From contig NC_084899.1 of NCBI RefSeq assembly GCF_958979055.1, forward strand, positions 322,501-386,500: a stretch of DNA of 64,000 nucleotides, given 5' to 3'. The translations under genes were made by a program, and so were the position numbers. The first letter of the stretch is position 1. Each line of letters begins with the position of its first letter. Origin of the DNA: Alnus glutinosa (lineage: Eukaryota > Streptophyta > Magnoliopsida > Fagales > Betulaceae). Positions 60,641-64,000 of the stretch are shown in pieces. Under the pieces are notes generated by a model, which was not told the origin of the DNA, did no database searches, and saw nothing but the letters and a program-made list of their open reading frames with translations.

Positions 60641-62090
60641 CAGCCATCAGAATCTGTGTCAAGATCCATTTTATGGCCAGATTAAATTTTATGAATTTAC
60701 TGGTATATATATGTTACAACACGGTTATATATAGTTAAATACAACAAAACAAAATCTGAATCATAAAATAAATGCTCCTTATTTCAAGTGAAATTGGGAA
60801 TCCTGATTCGTTTTGCCGAACGGAAAATTTTGTAAAAAAGGAAAAAATCCAAGTCTGCATTAATTCATAACATTACAAAGGCCAAGTACATCAACATTCA
60901 CACGTCCTGTTTCCATCTATATATATTTAGTTGACCAACTTCACTTTTCTTCAACAGTGACAGCCAATATCTAGGGTTAAACAAGATTAAAGGAAAAAAT
61001 AAAAAAGATAACAAAACATTCAGAGACCTGGAGAGGGATGATCAATCAAAATATGTATATGGAAAAGATAATTCATCTGCCTGTAAGTGATAAAATACAA
61101 ACTAAATGAAATGACCAACAACCCCATCTAGTCAGTTGGACTAGTGCGACCTTGCCCACCAACTTATACATGTAAACAATTAAACAAATACAATTCAATT
61201 GTAATTAATAAACTTTTCTAGGTCTAAAGTATCACTCCTCGAATGGCGGCTCAGACAAGAAATACTAATATGTGTTGGTTCTCAGTCTAAAAGGCACGAC
61301 ACGATACTATTATGTCACTTTGCATCCTGCACTGCAGATCAAGATCTAGGTCAACTTAGGAATAATAACTGGTATACCAACATAACAAAATTAAAGACGA
61401 GCAAAAGCAAACCAATTATAAGAATATTCAAGAAACCATCCTATAAATAATCTTCACCTCTCTTCAATGTGTAAACAAAGGTAGTGGTAGTAGAGTACAG
61501 AGTTGTACTGTACAAGTGTAGCCAACTTAAACATTCATCGAATTCACTTGTGTTTTAGTTATCCCTGCCTAAATGAATCTGTTGAACCTTGTCTATATAC
61601 ATTAAGTTTGTCCATGAACCCAACAACGCTTCTTGAACTCGACAATTTTCTCTAGTGTATTTACAAGATGAATTTCATTTTCCAAAGCATCAGAATGTAC
61701 CAGTCAGTCAATAGACAATAATAACGTAAAGCCCATGTGACGATAAATAGTTATAACACTCGCACAAAAACACACATGTTGGATGGTTAGGGTTCTGAAA
61801 CTGCCCTATGGATTACCAATCCAAGAGGCTGCCCATTAATTGGAGGGCCCACTCTCTTTTGAAAGACAAGTAAAAGAGGACGAAAGCAATTAGGATTGCC
61901 ACAGTGATGCAGTTGGAAAGCTTGCCACCAGTTACTCCTAGTAGACTAAGGTTGGTGCTACATACGTGTTCATTCAGTTTATTATTCAAAAGATTCAGCT
62001 TCTGCAATCTGCATAAAAGAGATGTCCAATAAAGCAAAGTCCACAAACCAGAAAATGGTCATTCTATTGAGCATTATGAGTCTACTTACC

Positions 62091-63981
62091 TCAATCTATA
62101 ACTTCTGATGTTTGAGACTGTTGCTCCTCAATTAAAGTTTGAACTCTCTGTGGTGGATACAAGAAATATGTATATGATAAGAAAAGAGTGCATACCCAAC
62201 TTATGGTGGTAAATAAGTCTTGTATTGGTTTCCTACCTTCATAGAACTTCCAACCTCCTCAAGTTTTTGCAGTAGTATTAGCTCCCCAGAATGCGGAAAA
62301 GAATCATGCCTGAAATATTTTGATGGAGACGCCAGCTGTTGATAAAAAGTGAGACATAAATTGAGATTCAGTAAATACAATCAAGAGGAGAGCGAGGAGG
62401 GCTATATAGCTAGCATTTTGATTTCCCTACATTGTTACTAGGCTCGAGACTAAAATGCTAGAATCATGATTTCACAAGAATGCCAAAAGTAACATAATCC
62501 AATACATTAGTGACAGTAAAATTAAGTGATGAAACCGGTTAATGCTTCTAATAGCATGTCTGCAGCATATAATGAATGACCTACCCTTAAATTTGGAATG
62601 TCTTCAATTGTGGAAACCTGTCTAGAGAAAGCCTCAGTTCTCATATTCACGAGACGCATAAGAACAGCCTGAAAAGGGCATCAAGTGAGATAAAGGAAAT
62701 CATATGCATCAACTTGAAGTCACCAGACAAATGTGATTTTAAACTAGAGATACCTTCCTGAAAGCACTTGGATTGGCAACGCCATGGATTTTAACATCGT
62801 CACTGGGAGGCCGTCTTACACCAACATTTTCAATTCTAAGAGAGTAGACACCAAACAGGGATTGCAGATATCCTGAAGGTAACAATAAATATTTCTAAAA
62901 TGTTACCAGGATTGAGGTAATCAGAGACCCTACAAAAGAAAATTCAAATATATAGCCCCCGTATGCGTGTTCGCATGCATGTGAAGAGCAAAAGCAGCAG
63001 GAATAATTGAAGGTCCAACCTTAAGCTATATATTTTGTTCATACTTAGGCATGAACATTTTGTAACAACCAGTTTCTACCAAACCCATTTTGTAATAACC
63101 AGTAACTAAGGGTCAACAAAACTGCAATCATCTAGTACTTTAACTATGAGGTGGAAAATCAGTCCTCACTAGTCATTACTTGTTTTCCCCTTCTTTTGGG
63201 CTAGTAAAAAGCAATTAGCCATTACTTAATCTTACTTAAAGTGCAAGTTTGATAGAAACAATCAACAATAGAACACTGATGAAATTTGCCAGAAATTTGA
63301 GATAATGCAAAAGAATAATGCCAACACTTTTTCTACCTTGTTCAATTACAAGGTCGGCAACCGAAGGCAACAAGACATGTTTCTCTTTCTTCAACACTCC
63401 AAAGCATGGAAATGGTACCGGCCTCGTAACCTGAGCTAAAGAAACAGAGTATTATCCAAATGGTTTCCACACATAGCACACTTTCCGCATAGCATCAAGA
63501 AAAGCATTGTCTTAAATCCATGAACGAGGATCCAACAATTTCCACGAGTCACTACGGACGAACTACTCAAAGGAACAAAGTGCAAAAAATTCGACAACTA
63601 TAAGTGATCGCAGCTAGTAATATCAATTTTGCATGTGATCCTAAAGAATTAACTTGAAAATGGAATTGCTGATTTTACTTTGTATACGATGGCGTTTTGA
63701 GTGAGATAGAGCTTTCTGGAGCGGATATCTTTGCGCACTATATATCTTCGGACTGGTAGATAAAGCAGCATGAACAAGCCGACCCCCCAGGCCAGAATTA
63801 GAAGCAAGGAGTATAGAACCCACTGAGCCGTCTGATGCTTGACGAAATTCTCTTCCGTCTCCTGGAACGACGCCGTATACAGAACCGTTTCGCCTTCGGC
63901 CTCCGCTTCCAGTTTCTCCTGAGACAACAACAAACCTTTCTCCAAGCTATCGATTTCTTCGACCTCATTTCCAGACGCCAT
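62091..63981 (-). CDS. Conserved plant membrane protein of unknown function (PH-like/DUF family)
   Basis: Six exons on the minus strand, 63981-63679, 63430-63337, 62872-62754, 62668-62585, 62335-62237 and 62147-62091, give 756 nt (251 aa) with all phases matching. The N-terminus is acidic (VEEIDSLEKGLLL). A hydrophobic span at about aa 53-76 (QWVLYSLLLILAWGVGLFML) is followed by LPVRRYIVRKDIRSRKLYLT. The next part (VTRPVPFPCFGVLKKEKHVL) resembles a compact beta-domain like bacterial PH domains, and the end has a coiled region around LLQKLEEVGSSMKRVQTLIEEQQ. I recognise it as a conserved plant family without known role. The start ATG is 63981. The codon before it in frame is not an ATG, and the window ends 19 bp further, so promoter and most of the 5' UTR are missing. 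A GTAAGT follows the stop, suggesting a 3' UTR intron. Confidence 0.85.
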
Positions 63982-64000
63982 CGAATCAGCCTTCAATCTT

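Larger units (their letters stand above)
55226..62090. other. Spacer between KAS II and the last gene
   Basis: The first 350 bp is the KAS II 5' UTR and promoter region (minus strand). The rest is AT-rich with a SINE, TA tracts (58476-58503, 58874-58893) and an inverted pair GGCGGAACTAGG / GTAGCTCCGCCCC (56430-56572). At the far end, 61440-62090 is probably 3' UTR of the minus-strand gene at 62091. I see no other supported gene. Confidence 0.55.

Noticed and set aside
1-64000. Known plant microRNA precursors, rRNA, snRNA or CRISPR-like arrays
   Set aside because: I looked for conserved miRNA sequences, snRNA promoter elements and regularly spaced repeats on both strands and saw none.

Overview
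The window is nuclear DNA of a flowering plant, most likely a woody eudicot. The coding genes have many short GT-AG introns, and the products are plant-specific (a plastidial peroxiredoxin Q, a plastidial KAS II, a plant NADPH oxidase). The spacers are AT-rich and full of TA microsatellites, short inverted-repeat elements (MITEs), SINEs and LTR-retrotransposon remnants. The species cannot be fixed from sequence alone.

I can support seven apparently intact protein genes. Five of the spliced models were rebuilt by hand from splice sites, and each keeps one open frame from ATG to stop: RBOHE-type NADPH oxidase (+, 4636-10580, 14 exons, 923 aa); a small unknown membrane protein (-, 10999-12328, 2 exons, 105 aa); peroxiredoxin Q (+, 14859-16065, 4 exons, 214 aa); an FMO1-type flavin monooxygenase (-, 16553-19691, 5 exons, 514 aa); and 3-oxoacyl-ACP synthase II (-, 48958-55225, 13 exons, 557 aa). 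A conserved plant membrane protein of unknown function (-, 62091-63981, 6 exons, 251 aa) was rebuilt the same way. Two genes are single-exon: an unknown membrane protein (+, 31740-32354) and a pectin methylesterase inhibitor (+, 42075-42659). That makes eight gene models, seven with a clear family and one (10999-12328) unfamiliar. A broken RRP12-like gene lies at 45124-47395.

Layout: 1-4.6 kb is repeat-rich spacer. 4.6-19.7 kb is a compact gene block with two convergent pairs, RBOHE with the small membrane protein and PrxQ with FMO. 19.7-31.7 kb is gene-free, with a decayed Ty3/Gypsy segment bounded by 0.84-kb direct repeats. 31.7-32.4 kb is a small gene with a MITE in its promoter. 32.4-42 kb is spacer with a shrunken Ty1/Copia element. 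42-47.4 kb holds the PMEI gene, a dense cluster of inverted-repeat elements and the RRP12 pseudogene. 49-55 kb is KAS II. 55-62 kb is spacer with a well-preserved SINE and a possible spliced non-coding transcript. 62-64 kb is the last gene, whose promoter is cut off by the window edge.

The left block groups three redox proteins: a superoxide source (RBOHE), a thiol peroxidase (PrxQ) and an immunity-type flavin monooxygenase (FMO1). Nothing in the sequence shows that they are co-regulated, so this is a neighbourhood and not a demonstrated system. I found no convincing new biochemical system. The most unusual structures are a run of four perfect stem-loops in 100 bp, the internally deleted Copia element that still has PBS, PPT and LTRs, and a MITE nested in a SINE with an exact 9-bp target duplication.
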